Below are positions 8,964 through 19,097 of a stretch of DNA of 64,000 nucleotides, one piece after another; the first letter of the stretch is position 1, and each line of letters opens with the position of its first letter. The translations under genes and the position numbers were made by a program. The stretch comes from Sulfitobacter sp. S223 (GTDB lineage: Bacteria > Pseudomonadota > Alphaproteobacteria > Rhodobacterales > Rhodobacteraceae). The stretch is from the NCBI RefSeq assembly GCF_025143825.1, contig NZ_CP083560.1, positions 2,046,001 through 2,110,000 of the forward strand, written 5' to 3'. Under the pieces are notes generated by a model, which had not been told where the DNA came from, searched no databases, and saw only the letters and a program-made list of their open reading frames with translations.

Positions 8964-11900
8964 TCAGTTCCTTTTGGTGACCAACTTTGCCTCGTGCTTT
9001 TTGAGCGATTTGCGCGCTGCGGCATATGCTTCGATACCTGCGCGTGTCGCAAGCTCTGGGAAGAGCTCAAGGATCTCGTCGCGGGACGCATCCCCGACAC
9101 CGGCCAGTGACAGGTCACCTGGCTGGAAGCTTTCGGTCCAGATGCCGTCAGACAGGATCACTTCGTGCTGGTCGAACATGATGTGGATGTAAGACGTCTG
9201 TGAGACTTCAACCACGTCGATCCCATCGATATCCGTCAGGTGCTTCGCTGCCACCAGGACTTCACGCTCTTCAAAATAAAGGGCCGTCTTGTCATTGGCT
9301 ACCAGCACGCGGTGCTGCGGCGAAACCATCATGTCCCGCTCCGGAAGATCGTTGCCCAATGCCCCCTGACGGATCAGGATCGGACGCAGATGTTCCTTCT
9401 CAGCAAGCTCTTCGCCGGACATCTCACGACGGCCGATCCAGCGGATGACCTGCATCCCGTTATCACGGGTGATGATACGATCGCCTACTTCAAGCTCTTC
9501 TACCTTGCGCTCGCCTTTCGGGGTCGCGATCAGCGTGCCGGGCGTGAAACAGGGCACTACCTTCTCGATGTTGGTGAAGACAAGCTGGCCTGCATCGGTT
9601 CCGTCTGCGTTGAAATAGTTAACAACACCGTTTTCAGGGTTATCTTCAGCATAGACAACTTCCAGACGGCCACCGTCCGGTGCAGATCCTGCAAGCTCCA
9701 GACAGTCAAAGTCATCACCCCCCTCGGAGCCGTCAACCACATCACCAGCGTTCACATCGCGGAAGATGTCACGGTCATTGCCACCTGTCATGGTGTCATT
9801 GCCCGCATTGCCCAGCAGGATGTCATCACCGGAGCCACCCAGCAGCACGTCATCACCTTCGCCACCGTTCAGCGTATCGTCGCCCAAAGCGCCCGCAAGT
9901 GTGTCGTCGCCCGCGTCGCCGTTCACAACATCGGCGCCCTGACCGCCATCAAGACTGTCGTTGCCATCCCCGCCATCAAGCGTATCGGCACCGGTTCCGC
10001 CCAGAAGGGTATCATCACCGGCTTCACCAGACAGGCTGTCGTTTTGACCGCCGCCGTCCAGCAGATCGTCACCTTCACCGCCCAGCAGCGTGTCATCGTC
10101 ACGGTTGCCGCGGAGGGTGTCATTGCCGATCCCACCTTCAAGGGAGTCATTGTCCTGACCGCCATTGAGACTGTCGTTGCCCTGACCGCCAATCAGCGTG
10201 TCATCTCCGGTACCGCCGCGCAGAATGTCGTCGTCAATACCGCCATCAAGAAGGTCATTTCCGGAAGAGCCCAGCAATGTATCGTTGTCGTCTCCGCCAA
10301 AGATCACATCGTTACCGGTACCACCGTCAACAAAGTCGTCACCGTTGTCTGGGGCGAGGTCCGGACCAAGCGGGTTGGACCCGTCATCTTCGATTTCCAG
10401 CGCGTCGAGGCCAAGATCAGGATCGTTATTGGCATAGATCGTGTCGTCGCCGAGACCGCCAAAGATCGTGTCGTTGCCTTCGGAACCAACGATACGGTCG
10501 TCTCCATCGCCACCGTCGATTTCATCATCATCGATGCCCGCATTGATCACATCATCGCCGCGGCCACCGTCAATGGTGTCGCTGTCGTCGCCTGTGCTGA
10601 TGGTGTCATTGCCGTCACCACCGATGACACTGTCGCGGTCATCTTCGGGATCGGGATCTGCAGGGAATACACCGGGGTAGCCAACATCAGGCAGGGGTGT
10701 GCCGCCGCTGGTGTCGATCACATCGTCGCCGATGCCTCCGTCAACAGTGTCACTGCCGTCACCGCCGACAATTGTATCACTGCCTGCTTCACCGTTCAGG
10801 CTGTCGTCGCCTTCGCCGCCATCAAGATCATCGTTGCCGATGCCACCGTTCAGCGTGTCCGCGCCTTCATCACCGTTCAGGCTGTCATTGCCAGCATCGC
10901 CATTTAGCACATCGTCGCCGATGCCGCCGCTCAGCGTATCGTCGCCTTCACCGCCGTTTAGCGTGTCCGCGCCTTCATCACCGTTCAGGCTGTCATTGCC
11001 TGCGCCGCCATCCAGAACGTCATTGCCGATGCCGCCGTTCAGCGTATCGTCGCCGTCGCCGCCGTTCAGCGTGTCCGCGCCTTCGTCACCGTTCAGGCTG
11101 TCATTACCTGCGCCGCCATCCAGAACGTCATCGCCGATGCCACCGCTCAGCGTGTCGTCGCCTTCGCCACCGAGCAAGGTGTCGTTGCCGGCATCGCCGT
11201 CGAGTTCATCGTTACCGACGCCACCGTCGATACTATCGTCGCCGTTGCCGCCCGACACATCATCGTCGCCTTCGCCAGCCAGAACAGTGTCATTACCGTC
11301 ACCCGCGTTGATGATGTCATCCTCAGGGCCTTCGCCCGGCAGGAAGCCGTCACCGTTATCCACAAGATCACCTTCCGGATCATCCGTGTAACCAGTGTCG
11401 ATCACATCATCCCCGTCTGTGCCTGTCACGATACCATCGCTGACCATAACATCCACGGTACCCGGTGCTTCGCCACCGTTACCGTCAGAAACGGTATAGG
11501 TGATCTCCGCAGGACCATTAAAGCCCGGCGCCGGAGTGAAGGTGATTGTGCCATCGTCATTGATGTCAACTGTACCATTCGGGCTTGTCGCCGCGATAAC
11601 TGTCAGCGGATCACCATCGGGATCGCTGTCATTGGCCAACACATCGATGACCACTGCCGTGTCCTGATTGGTACTTGCAGTATCATCCACGGCAACTGGA
11701 ACGTCATTCACAGGCGTCACAGTGACATCGACAGTGGCTGTATCTGTGTTCCCGTCCGGATCCGTGACTGTATAGGTGATTGTTGTTGGCCCGTTGAAGT
11801 TCTCATCCGGTGTGAAGGTAATGGTGCCATCATCGTTGATGACAATCTCTCCGTCCGGGCTGGTAGCTTCGGTTACCGTCAGAGGATCAAGATTTGGATC

Positions 11901-14900
11901 CGTATCATTCGCCAGAACCGGAATAATCACTGGCGTGTCTTCGGGCGTTTCAGCCACATCATCAACCGCTACAGGGTTTTCAGCCGGATCAGTTACCGTC
12001 ACAAACAGAACCGCAGGATCGGTCAGCTCGCCATCGGTGATGGTGTAGTTGACCACAGCCTCACCTGTGAAACCATCGTTCGGCGTGAACGTCAGCGTGC
12101 CGTCGTCGTTGATCACAACCGTCCCGTTAGGGCTGGAGGCGGAAATAACTGTCAGCGGATCACCATCGATGTCGCTGTCATTTTCAAGCACGGGCACCGT
12201 CACGGATGTGCCGATATCAGTTTCAGCCATGTCATCTTCGGCAAGCGGGCCGTCGTTGACCGGGTTTACTGTGACCAGCACTGCGCCGGTGTCTTCGCCA
12301 CCATTCCCATCGGTGATGGTGTAGGTGATTGTGGCTTCGCCGTTGAAGTCGGGGTTCGGCGTAAACTCCAGCGTGCCGTCGTCATTGATCGTGACGGTGC
12401 CGTCGGGGCTTGTCGCCTCGGTGACTGTCAGCGGATCGCCATCTGGATCGGTGTCGTTGTCCAGCACCGGAATGGTGACAGGCGTGTCTTCATCCGTTTC
12501 GGCGGTGTCATCAGCCGCGACCGGCGGATCGGAAACCTCACCTACCGACACAGTCACAACCGCATCATCTGTGCCGCCATTACCATCCTCGATGGTGTAG
12601 GTGATCACCGCGTCGCCGGTAAAATCGGGCGCGGGTGTGAAGGTGATTGTGCCATCGTCGTTGATAACGACGTCACCATCATCCGACGTTGCTTCGGTCA
12701 CGGTCAGCATGTCCTGATCCGGATCGCTATCATTGCCGAGCACTGCAATTGTCACAGGCGTGTCTTCATCGGTTGAAGCCTGATCATCCACAGCAACCGG
12801 ATCATCGTTTACGTTGGTCACCGTCACAAAAACGCGGCTGTCATCGAAGCCACCGTTGCCATCGGTGATGGTGTAATCAATAACCGCCTCGCCGAAGAAA
12901 TCATCGTTCGGCGTGAACGTTATGGTGCCATCGTCGTTGATTACAACTGCGCCATCATCCGACAAAGCTTCGGTAATGGTCAGCGCATCTCCTTCAGGAT
13001 CACTGTCATTGTCCAGAATCGAGATGGTTACCGCCGTTTCTTCCAGCGTTTCGTCGAAATCATCCGTTGCAACAGGCGCGTAGTTCGCCGGAACTTCGCC
13101 CACGGTGATCGTGTGGATTGCTGCGTCTGTCAGTTCGCCGTCGGAGATTGTGTAGCTGATCGTGGCGTCGCCGGTGAAGCCGTCAACTGGTGTGAAGGTC
13201 ACAGTGCCGTCGCCATTATTGACCAGTGTGCCCTGCTCGGCCGGAACTGTTGCGTCGGTCACCACCAGATCTTCGGGGTTGTCCACGTCGGTGTCGTTGG
13301 CCAGCAGATCAACCGTCACGGCTGTATTGAAGTCGGTCGTGTCCGCGTCATCCACGGCAACCGGAGCGTCGTTCACCGGCGTCACGGTCACAACCGCCTG
13401 CCCGTCGTCGGACGCGCCATCGGGATCGGTGACGGTGTAGGTGATCGTGGCCTCGCCGGTGAAGTCCGGCGCGGGTGTGAAGGTCACGGTGCCGTCGCCA
13501 TTGTTCACAACGCTGCCCTGCTCTGCAGGCACAGAAACGGCTGTGATCTCAAGCTCTTCTACCGCGTGATCGGGATCGGTGTCATTGCCGCGCAGATCAA
13601 CGATCACGGCCGTGTCTTCCTCCGTCGTGGCCGTGTCATCCACCGCAACCGGAGGATCAATCACAGGCGTCACAGTCACAACCGCCTGGCCCTCGTCGCT
13701 TTGGCCGTCGGGGTCGGTGATCGTGTAGGTGATCGTCGCGTCGCCGTTGAACTCCGGCGCGGGCGTAAAGGTCACGGTGCCGTCGCCGTTATCAACCACG
13801 GTACCCTGATCCGCCGGTACAGTGATGTCCGACAGCGTCAGCTCTTCCAACGTGTTGTCCGGATCAAAATCATTGCCGCGCAGGTCCACGATGACAGAGG
13901 TATCCTCCTCGGTCGTCGCAACATCGTCAAACGCAACGGGGCTGAGGTCTTCGCCCACGGTGATCGTGTGGATTGCTGCGTCTGTCAGTTCGCCGTCGGA
14001 GATTGTGTAGCTGATCGTGGCGTCGCCGGTGAAGCCGTCAACTGGTGTGAAGGTCACAGTGCCGTCGCCATTATTGACCAGTGTGCCCTGCTCGGCCGGA
14101 ACTGTTGCGTCGGTCACCACCAGATCTTCGGGGTTGTCCACGTCGGTGTCGTTGGCCAGCAGATCAACCGTCACGGCTGTATTGAAGTCGGTCGTGTCCG
14201 CGTCATCCACGGCAACCGGAGCGTCGTTCACCGGCGTCACGGTCACAACCGCCTGCCCGTCGTCGGACGCGCCATCGGGATCGGTGACGGTGTAGGTGAT
14301 CGTGGCCTCGCCGGTGAAGTCCGGCGCGGGTGTGAAGGTCACGGTGCCGTCGCCATTGTTCACAACGCTGCCCTGCTCTGCAGGCACAGAAACGGCTGTG
14401 ATCTCAAGCTCTTCTACCGCGTGATCGGGATCGGTGTCATTGCCGCGCAGATCAACGATCACGGCCGTGTCTTCCTCCGTCGTGGCCGTGTCATCCACCG
14501 CAACCGGAGGATCAATCACAGGCGTCACAGTCACAACCGCCTGGCCCTCGTCGCTTTGGCCGTCGGGGTCGGTGATCGTGTAGGTGATCGTCGCGTCGCC
14601 GTTGAACTCCGGCGCGGGCGTAAAGGTCACGGTGCCGTCGCCGTTATCAACCACGGTGCCCTGATCCGCCGGTACAGTGATGTCCGACAGCGTCAGCTCT
14701 TCCAACGTGTTGTCCGGATCAAAATCATTGCCGCGCAGGTCCACGATGACAGAGGTATCCTCCTCGGTCGTCGCAACATCGTCAAACGCAACGGGGCTGA
14801 GGTCTTCGCCCACGGTGATCGTGTGGATTGCTGCGTCTGTCAGTTCGCCGTCGGAGATTGTGTAGCTGATCGTGGCGTCGCCGGTGAAGCCGTCAACTGG

Positions 14901-17900
14901 TGTGAAGGTCACAGTGCCGTCGCCATTATTGACCAGTGTGCCCTGCTCGGCCGGAACTGTTGCGTCGGTCACCACCAGATCTTCGGGGTTGTCCACGTCG
15001 GTGTCGTTGGCCAGCAGATCAACCGTCACGGCTGTATTGAAGTCGGTCGTGTCCGCGTCATCCACGGCAACCGGAGCGTCGTTCACCGGCGTCACGGTCA
15101 CAACCGCCTGCCCGTCGTCGGACGCGCCATCGGGATCGGTGACGGTGTAGGTGATCGTGGCCTCGCCGGTGAAGTCCGGCGCGGGTGTGAAGGTCACGGT
15201 GCCGTCGCCATTGTTCACAACGCTGCCCTGCTCTGCAGGCACAGAAACGGCTGTGATCTCAAGCTCTTCTACCGCGTGATCGGGATCGGTGTCATTGCCG
15301 CGCAGATCAACGATCACGGCCGTGTCTTCCTCCGTCGTGGCCGTGTCATCCACCGCAACCGGAGGATCAATCACAGGCGTCACAGTCACAACCGCCTGGC
15401 CCTCGTCGCTTTGGCCGTCGGGGTCGGTGATCGTGTAGGTGATCGTCGCGTCGCCGTTGAACTCCGGCGCGGGCGTAAAGGTCACGGTGCCGTCGCCGTT
15501 ATCAACCACGGTACCCTGATCCGCCGGTACAGTGATGTCCGACAGCGTCAGCTCTTCCAACGTGTTGTCCGGATCAAAATCATTGCCGCGCAGGTCCACG
15601 ATGACAGAGGTATCCTCCTCGGTCGTCGCAACATCGTCAAACGCAACGGGGCTGAGGTCTTCGCCCACGGTGATCGTGTGGATTGCTGCGTCTGTCAGTT
15701 CGCCGTCGGAGATTGTGTAGCTGATCGTGGCGTCGCCGGTGAAGCCGTCAACTGGTGTGAAGGTCACAGTGCCGTCGCCATTATTGACCAGTGTGCCCTG
15801 CTCGGCCGGAACTGTTGCGTCGGTCACCACCAGATCTTCGGGGTTGTCGACATCGGTGTCGTTGGCCAGCAGATCAACCGTCACGGCTGTATTGAAGTCG
15901 GTCGTGTCCGCGTCATCCACGGCAACCGGAGCGTCGTTCACCGGCGTCACGGTTACAACCGCCTGCCCGTCGTCGGACGCGCCATCGGGATCGGTGACGG
16001 TGTAGGTGATCGTGGCCTCGCCGTTAAAGTCCGGCGCGGGTGTGAAGGTCACGGTGCCGTCGCCATTGTTCACAACGCTGCCCTGCTCTGCAGGCACAGA
16101 AACGGCTGTGATCTCAAGCTCTTCTACCGCGTGATCGGGATCGGTGTCATTGCCGCGCAGATCCACGATCACGGCCGTGTCTTCCTCCGTCGTGGCCGTG
16201 TCATCCACCGCAACCGGAGGATCAATCACAGGCGTCACAGTCACAACCGCCTGGCCCTCGTCGCTTTGGCCGTCGGGGTCGGTGATCGTGTAGGTGATCG
16301 TCGCGTCGCCGTTGAACTCCGGCGCGGGCGTGAAGGTCACGGTGCCGTCGCCGTTATCAACCACGGTGCCCTGATCCGCCGGTACAGTGATGTCCGACAG
16401 CGTCAGCTCATCCAACGTGTTGTCCGGATCAAAATCATTGCCGCGCAGGTCTACGATGACAGAGGTATCCTCCTCGGTCGTCGCAACATCGTCAAACGCA
16501 ACGGGGCTGAGGTCTTCGCCCACGGTGATCGTGTGGATCGCTGCGTCTGTCAGTTCGCCGTCGGAGATTGTGTAGCTGATCGTGGCGTCGCCGGTGAAGC
16601 CGTCCACGGGTGTGAAGGTCACAGTGCCGTCGCCGTTATTGACCAGTGTGCCCTGCTCGGCCGGAACTGTTGCGTCGGTCACAACCAGATCTTCGGGGTT
16701 GTCCACGTCGGTGTCGTTGGCCAGCAGATCAACCGTCACGGCTGTATTGAAGTCGGTCGTGTCCGCGTCATCCACGGCAACCGGAGCGTCGTTCACCGGC
16801 GTCACGGTCACAACCGCCTGCCCGTCGTCGGACGCGCCATCGGGATCGGTGACGGTGTAGGTGATCGTGGCCTCGCCGTTGAAGTCCGGCGCGGGTGTGA
16901 AGGTCACGGTGCCGTCGCCATTGTTCACAACGCTGCCCTGCTCTGCAGGCACAGAAACGGCTGTGATCTCAAGCTCTTCTACCGCGTGATCGGGATCGGT
17001 GTCATTGCCGCGCAGATCAACGATCACGGCCGTGTCTTCCTCCGTCGTGGCCGTGTCATCCACCGCAACCGGAGGATCAATCACAGGCGTCACAGTCACA
17101 ACCGCCTGGCCCTCGTCGCTTTGGCCGTCGGGGTCGGTGATCGTGTAGGTGATCGTCGCGTCGCCGTTGAACTCCGGCGCGGGCGTGAAGGTCACGGTGC
17201 CGTCGCCGTTATCAACCACGGTGCCCTGATCCGCCGGTACAGTGATGTCCGACAGCGTCAGCTCTTCCAACGTGTTGTCCGGATCAAAATCATTGCCGCG
17301 CAGGTCCACGATGACAGAGGTATCCTCCTCGGTCGTCGCAACATCGTCAAACGCAACGGGGGCGATCGGATCAGTTGGGTCAACGATCAGCGTTTCAATC
17401 TCGGCGAAGGTCATGGAGCCAGATACCGAGCCATCTGTATTGAGGAATTCGACAGTGCCGGAGGTGGAATCCCCGTCGGCGTCTACGATTTCATCCACAA
17501 CACGCAGAGGACCGCTGCCGGTGAGATCAAGCGTATCACGGTCATCACCGCCTGTGCCGCCCTCAACCACATCACCAGCGTTACCACCGATGAACAGGTC
17601 GGCATCGTCACCGCCGGAAAGACTATCTGCCCCTGTACCGCCCGTGATCGTATCGTCGCCGCCTTCGCCAAAGATCGTGTCATCGCCCGCATCGCCCGAG
17701 AGGTCATCGTTGCCGAACTCATCGACCACAAAGCCGCTGGTGGCTGTAAAGAAGACATCTGTAATGTTGACGCTGGTGTTGCCATCGCCGGTTTGGTCAT
17801 GCTGGATTTCAATGCGCGACACGGGGCCTGCAATGTCTACCTGCAAGGAATAGACCGGATTGTCAGCACTGGCATATCCGCCATCGCTGCTTGCTGTATC

Positions 17901-19097
17901 TGCACCGGGAACGCCATCCGTGTCTGAAAGCGTCAGGCCGGCACCGCCTACCAGCGTCACCTCAAGGGGATTGCCCGCGGCGTCAAACGCCAAGACGCGT
18001 ACAAGGCTATCGCCGTCGATGTCATTAATATTAAAGTCAACATTCGTGACGGGCGCATCAAAGCTCAGCTCATATACTTCGCCCTGACCGGCCAGACGGG
18101 TTTCGCTGGACAGCGAGCTGTTGGTGTCAACTGTTTCACCGTCGCCATCGATACCAAGCGTAAGCTGTACTTCGTCCGAGAAAGCGGTGGTTGTTTTTGG
18201 CGTCGCCGATACTGTCGTGAAGGTTACGTTTACCGTGCCTGTGTCTTGGGTGAACGTCGTAACGGTCTCACCCGGTGCGAACCCTGCTTCGCTCCAGTTA
18301 AAGCTCTCGCGCTCGCCGCTGCCAGTTCCCGTGTCGTCCGCAAGCGTACGGTCGCCATAGATCAGGTCATCGCCCTCACCGCCGGAGACGACATCGTCGC
18401 CCGCGCCTGCGTAAACATCATCATTGCCCTCAAGCGACGCGATTGTATCGTTCCCGCCCAATGCATCCACGATGTCATCGTCCGCAGCTTCGCCTGCGAT
18501 CAATGCATCACCGGCATCAATACGGTCACCTTCAGGGTCACCGGTGTAGGCCAGATCAATAAGGTTGTCTGAATCGTCACCGCTGACGATGCCATCACCT
18601 GTTGGAACAACGGTATTATCGTCGAACACCAGATTATCGATCGCACCGGATTCTTGCAGCTCCACCTCAAAACGCACGGTACCCGGTACATTGAATTGAA
18701 CAACCGTTTGGCCGTTGTCCCCGTTTGGCGGCACAACTTGTTCACTGATGAGGCTTCCGTCCTCGCCGAAGAACAACACGCGCGCCTCCGTTTCAAGGTC
18801 AAGGAAAGTAAGCGACTTGACCAGAACGGGACTGTCGAATTCGAAATTGATCGCACCGCCCGTCGCATTGTCATCGGGATCAGTTGCGTCTCCGTCTTCA
18901 GAGATGATCAGAACATTATCGAGATTGTCTGTCGCCAGATCGTCATCGCCACCCGTCGGGTTGTTCGTGTCAAAGATCATCGCCTGATCTTCACCGGGAG
19001 GCGTGCCTGCAGTCACGATCCGAACACCAATGTCGCTGTATTGGTCTGTTACAGTTTCACCGGTTGCGAGGCTGTTGAAATCTATTGTTCTGATCAT
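8964..19097 (-). CDS. giant tandem-repeat RTX protein with C-terminal Hint domain
   Basis: The 3377-aa acidic protein has several regions. Residues 1-165 form a beta-rich N-terminal domain. About 165-265 is a first RTX block, 270-460 a second beta-rich domain, and 460-560 more RTX. From about 579 to 2000 there are five units of 285 aa, each made of three cadherin-like domains with VAxDDxxTTEEDT openings. About 2000-2560 holds six more divergent domains of about 92 aa. About 2560-3150 is a long RTX nonapeptide block, and a Hint domain starts at Cys3183 (CFTPGTLIATPKGE). The architecture is that of large calcium-binding adhesins or matrix proteins that leave by type I secretion. A possible role is attachment; the Hint domain may process or release the C terminus. 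AGGAG lies 8 bases before the ATG. No transporter or classical signal peptide is seen. Confidence 0.88.
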   Translation of the reverse strand: MIRTIDFNSLATGETVTDQYSDIGVRIVTAGTPPGEDQAMIFDTNNPTGGDDDLATDNLDNVLIISEDGDATDPDDNATGGAINFEFDSPVLVKSLTFLDLETEARVLFFGEDGSLISEQVVPPNGDNGQTVVQFNVPGTVRFEVELQESGAIDNLVFDDNTVVPTGDGIVSGDDSDNLIDLAYTGDPEGDRIDAGDALIAGEAADDDIVDALGGNDTIASLEGNDDVYAGAGDDVVSGGEGDDLIYGDRTLADDTGTGSGERESFNWSEAGFAPGETVTTFTQDTGTVNVTFTTVSATPKTTTAFSDEVQLTLGIDGDGETVDTNSSLSSETRLAGQGEVYELSFDAPVTNVDFNINDIDGDSLVRVLAFDAAGNPLEVTLVGGAGLTLSDTDGVPGADTASSDGGYASADNPVYSLQVDIAGPVSRIEIQHDQTGDGNTSVNITDVFFTATSGFVVDEFGNDDLSGDAGDDTIFGEGGDDTITGGTGADSLSGGDDADLFIGGNAGDVVEGGTGGDDRDTLDLTGSGPLRVVDEIVDADGDSTSGTVEFLNTDGSVSGSMTFAEIETLIVDPTDPIAPVAFDDVATTEEDTSVIVDLRGNDFDPDNTLEELTLSDITVPADQGTVVDNGDGTVTFTPAPEFNGDATITYTITDPDGQSDEGQAVVTVTPVIDPPVAVDDTATTEEDTAVIVDLRGNDTDPDHAVEELEITAVSVPAEQGSVVNNGDGTVTFTPAPDFNGEATITYTVTDPDGASDDGQAVVTVTPVNDAPVAVDDADTTDFNTAVTVDLLANDTDVDNPEDLVVTDATVPAEQGTLVNNGDGTVTFTPVDGFTGDATISYTISDGELTDAAIHTITVGEDLSPVAFDDVATTEEDTSVIVDLRGNDFDPDNTLDELTLSDITVPADQGTVVDNGDGTVTFTPAPEFNGDATITYTITDPDGQSDEGQAVVTVTPVIDPPVAVDDTATTEEDTAVIVDLRGNDTDPDHAVEELEITAVSVPAEQGSVVNNGDGTVTFTPAPDFNGEATITYTVTDPDGASDDGQAVVTVTPVNDAPVAVDDADTTDFNTAVTVDLLANDTDVDNPEDLVVTDATVPAEQGTLVNNGDGTVTFTPVDGFTGDATISYTISDGELTDAAIHTITVGEDLSPVAFDDVATTEEDTSVIVDLRGNDFDPDNTLEELTLSDITVPADQGTVVDNGDGTVTFTPAPEFNGDATITYTITDPDGQSDEGQAVVTVTPVIDPPVAVDDTATTEEDTAVIVDLRGNDTDPDHAVEELEITAVSVPAEQGSVVNNGDGTVTFTPAPDFTGEATITYTVTDPDGASDDGQAVVTVTPVNDAPVAVDDADTTDFNTAVTVDLLANDTDVDNPEDLVVTDATVPAEQGTLVNNGDGTVTFTPVDGFTGDATISYTISDGELTDAAIHTITVGEDLSPVAFDDVATTEEDTSVIVDLRGNDFDPDNTLEELTLSDITVPADQGTVVDNGDGTVTFTPAPEFNGDATITYTITDPDGQSDEGQAVVTVTPVIDPPVAVDDTATTEEDTAVIVDLRGNDTDPDHAVEELEITAVSVPAEQGSVVNNGDGTVTFTPAPDFTGEATITYTVTDPDGASDDGQAVVTVTPVNDAPVAVDDADTTDFNTAVTVDLLANDTDVDNPEDLVVTDATVPAEQGTLVNNGDGTVTFTPVDGFTGDATISYTISDGELTDAAIHTITVGEDLSPVAFDDVATTEEDTSVIVDLRGNDFDPDNTLEELTLSDITVPADQGTVVDNGDGTVTFTPAPEFNGDATITYTITDPDGQSDEGQAVVTVTPVIDPPVAVDDTATTEEDTAVIVDLRGNDTDPDHAVEELEITAVSVPAEQGSVVNNGDGTVTFTPAPDFTGEATITYTVTDPDGASDDGQAVVTVTPVNDAPVAVDDADTTDFNTAVTVDLLANDTDVDNPEDLVVTDATVPAEQGTLVNNGDGTVTFTPVDGFTGDATISYTISDGELTDAAIHTITVGEVPANYAPVATDDFDETLEETAVTISILDNDSDPEGDALTITEALSDDGAVVINDDGTITFTPNDDFFGEAVIDYTITDGNGGFDDSRVFVTVTNVNDDPVAVDDQASTDEDTPVTIAVLGNDSDPDQDMLTVTEATSDDGDVVINDDGTITFTPAPDFTGDAVITYTIEDGNGGTDDAVVTVSVGEVSDPPVAADDTAETDEDTPVTIPVLDNDTDPDGDPLTVTEATSPDGTVTINDDGTLEFTPNPDFNGEATITYTITDGNGGEDTGAVLVTVNPVNDGPLAEDDMAETDIGTSVTVPVLENDSDIDGDPLTVISASSPNGTVVINDDGTLTFTPNDGFTGEAVVNYTITDGELTDPAVLFVTVTDPAENPVAVDDVAETPEDTPVIIPVLANDTDPNLDPLTVTEATSPDGEIVINDDGTITFTPDENFNGPTTITYTVTDPDGNTDTATVDVTVTPVNDVPVAVDDTASTNQDTAVVIDVLANDSDPDGDPLTVIAATSPNGTVDINDDGTITFTPAPGFNGPAEITYTVSDGNGGEAPGTVDVMVSDGIVTGTDGDDVIDTGYTDDPEGDLVDNGDGFLPGEGPEDDIINAGDGNDTVLAGEGDDDVSGGNGDDSIDGGVGNDELDGDAGNDTLLGGEGDDTLSGGIGDDVLDGGAGNDSLNGDEGADTLNGGDGDDTLNGGIGNDVLDGGAGNDSLNGDEGADTLNGGEGDDTLSGGIGDDVLNGDAGNDSLNGDEGADTLNGGIGNDDLDGGEGDDSLNGEAGSDTIVGGDGSDTVDGGIGDDVIDTSGGTPLPDVGYPGVFPADPDPEDDRDSVIGGDGNDTISTGDDSDTIDGGRGDDVINAGIDDDEIDGGDGDDRIVGSEGNDTIFGGLGDDTIYANNDPDLGLDALEIEDDGSNPLGPDLAPDNGDDFVDGGTGNDVIFGGDDNDTLLGSSGNDLLDGGIDDDILRGGTGDDTLIGGQGNDSLNGGQDNDSLEGGIGNDTLRGNRDDDTLLGGEGDDLLDGGGQNDSLSGEAGDDTLLGGTGADTLDGGDGNDSLDGGQGADVVNGDAGDDTLAGALGDDTLNGGEGDDVLLGGSGDDILLGNAGNDTMTGGNDRDIFRDVNAGDVVDGSEGGDDFDCLELAGSAPDGGRLEVVYAEDNPENGVVNYFNADGTDAGQLVFTNIEKVVPCFTPGTLIATPKGERKVEELEVGDRIITRDNGMQVIRWIGRREMSGEELAEKEHLRPILIRQGALGNDLPERDMMVSPQHRVLVANDKTALYFEEREVLVAAKHLTDIDGIDVVEVSQTSYIHIMFDQHEVILSDGIWTESFQPGDLSLAGVGDASRDEILELFPELATRAGIEAYAAARKSLKKHEAKLVTKRN
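9790..11420 (-). repeat. RTX nonapeptide repeat block
   Basis: The coding strand here specifies dozens of imperfect 9-residue units of the GGxGxDxLx type (27-bp DNA periodicity), which bind calcium in a parallel beta-roll. Within about 10810-11160 there is a higher-order repeat (DGGAGNDSLNGDEGADTLNG and variants). The block is interrupted by a non-canonical acidic segment around 10640-10700. Confidence 0.88.
13099..17361 (-). repeat. five tandem 855-bp coding repeats
   Basis: The units begin at 13099, 13954, 14809, 15664 and 16519, exactly 855 bp (285 codons) apart, and lie inside the giant gene. Units at 13099 and 14809 look identical by eye. The one at 13954 differs from them by one base I can find (G at 14658 where 13803 has A). 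Units at 15664 and 16519 carry more changes, for example at 15849-15852, 16023-16026 and 16604-16609. This pattern suggests recent duplication or gene conversion towards the C-terminal side. Copy number in an assembly of such repeats can be wrong. Confidence 0.95.

Noticed and set aside
9240-10907. 555-codon open frame on the plus strand
   Set aside because: Antisense to the RTX block and Hint domain; the monotonous Val/Thr/Ala composition is the mirror of GGxGxD repeats.
9790-17361. Regular repeats considered as a CRISPR array
   Set aside because: The 27-bp and 855-bp periodicities are in-frame coding repeats of RTX and cadherin-like domains, without unique spacers, and no cas genes are present.
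13113-17927. 1604-codon open frame on the plus strand
   Set aside because: It is antisense to the repeat region of the giant gene. It exists because the repeated codon pattern leaves the opposite frame open, and its protein has the same 285-residue periodicity without any domain sense.
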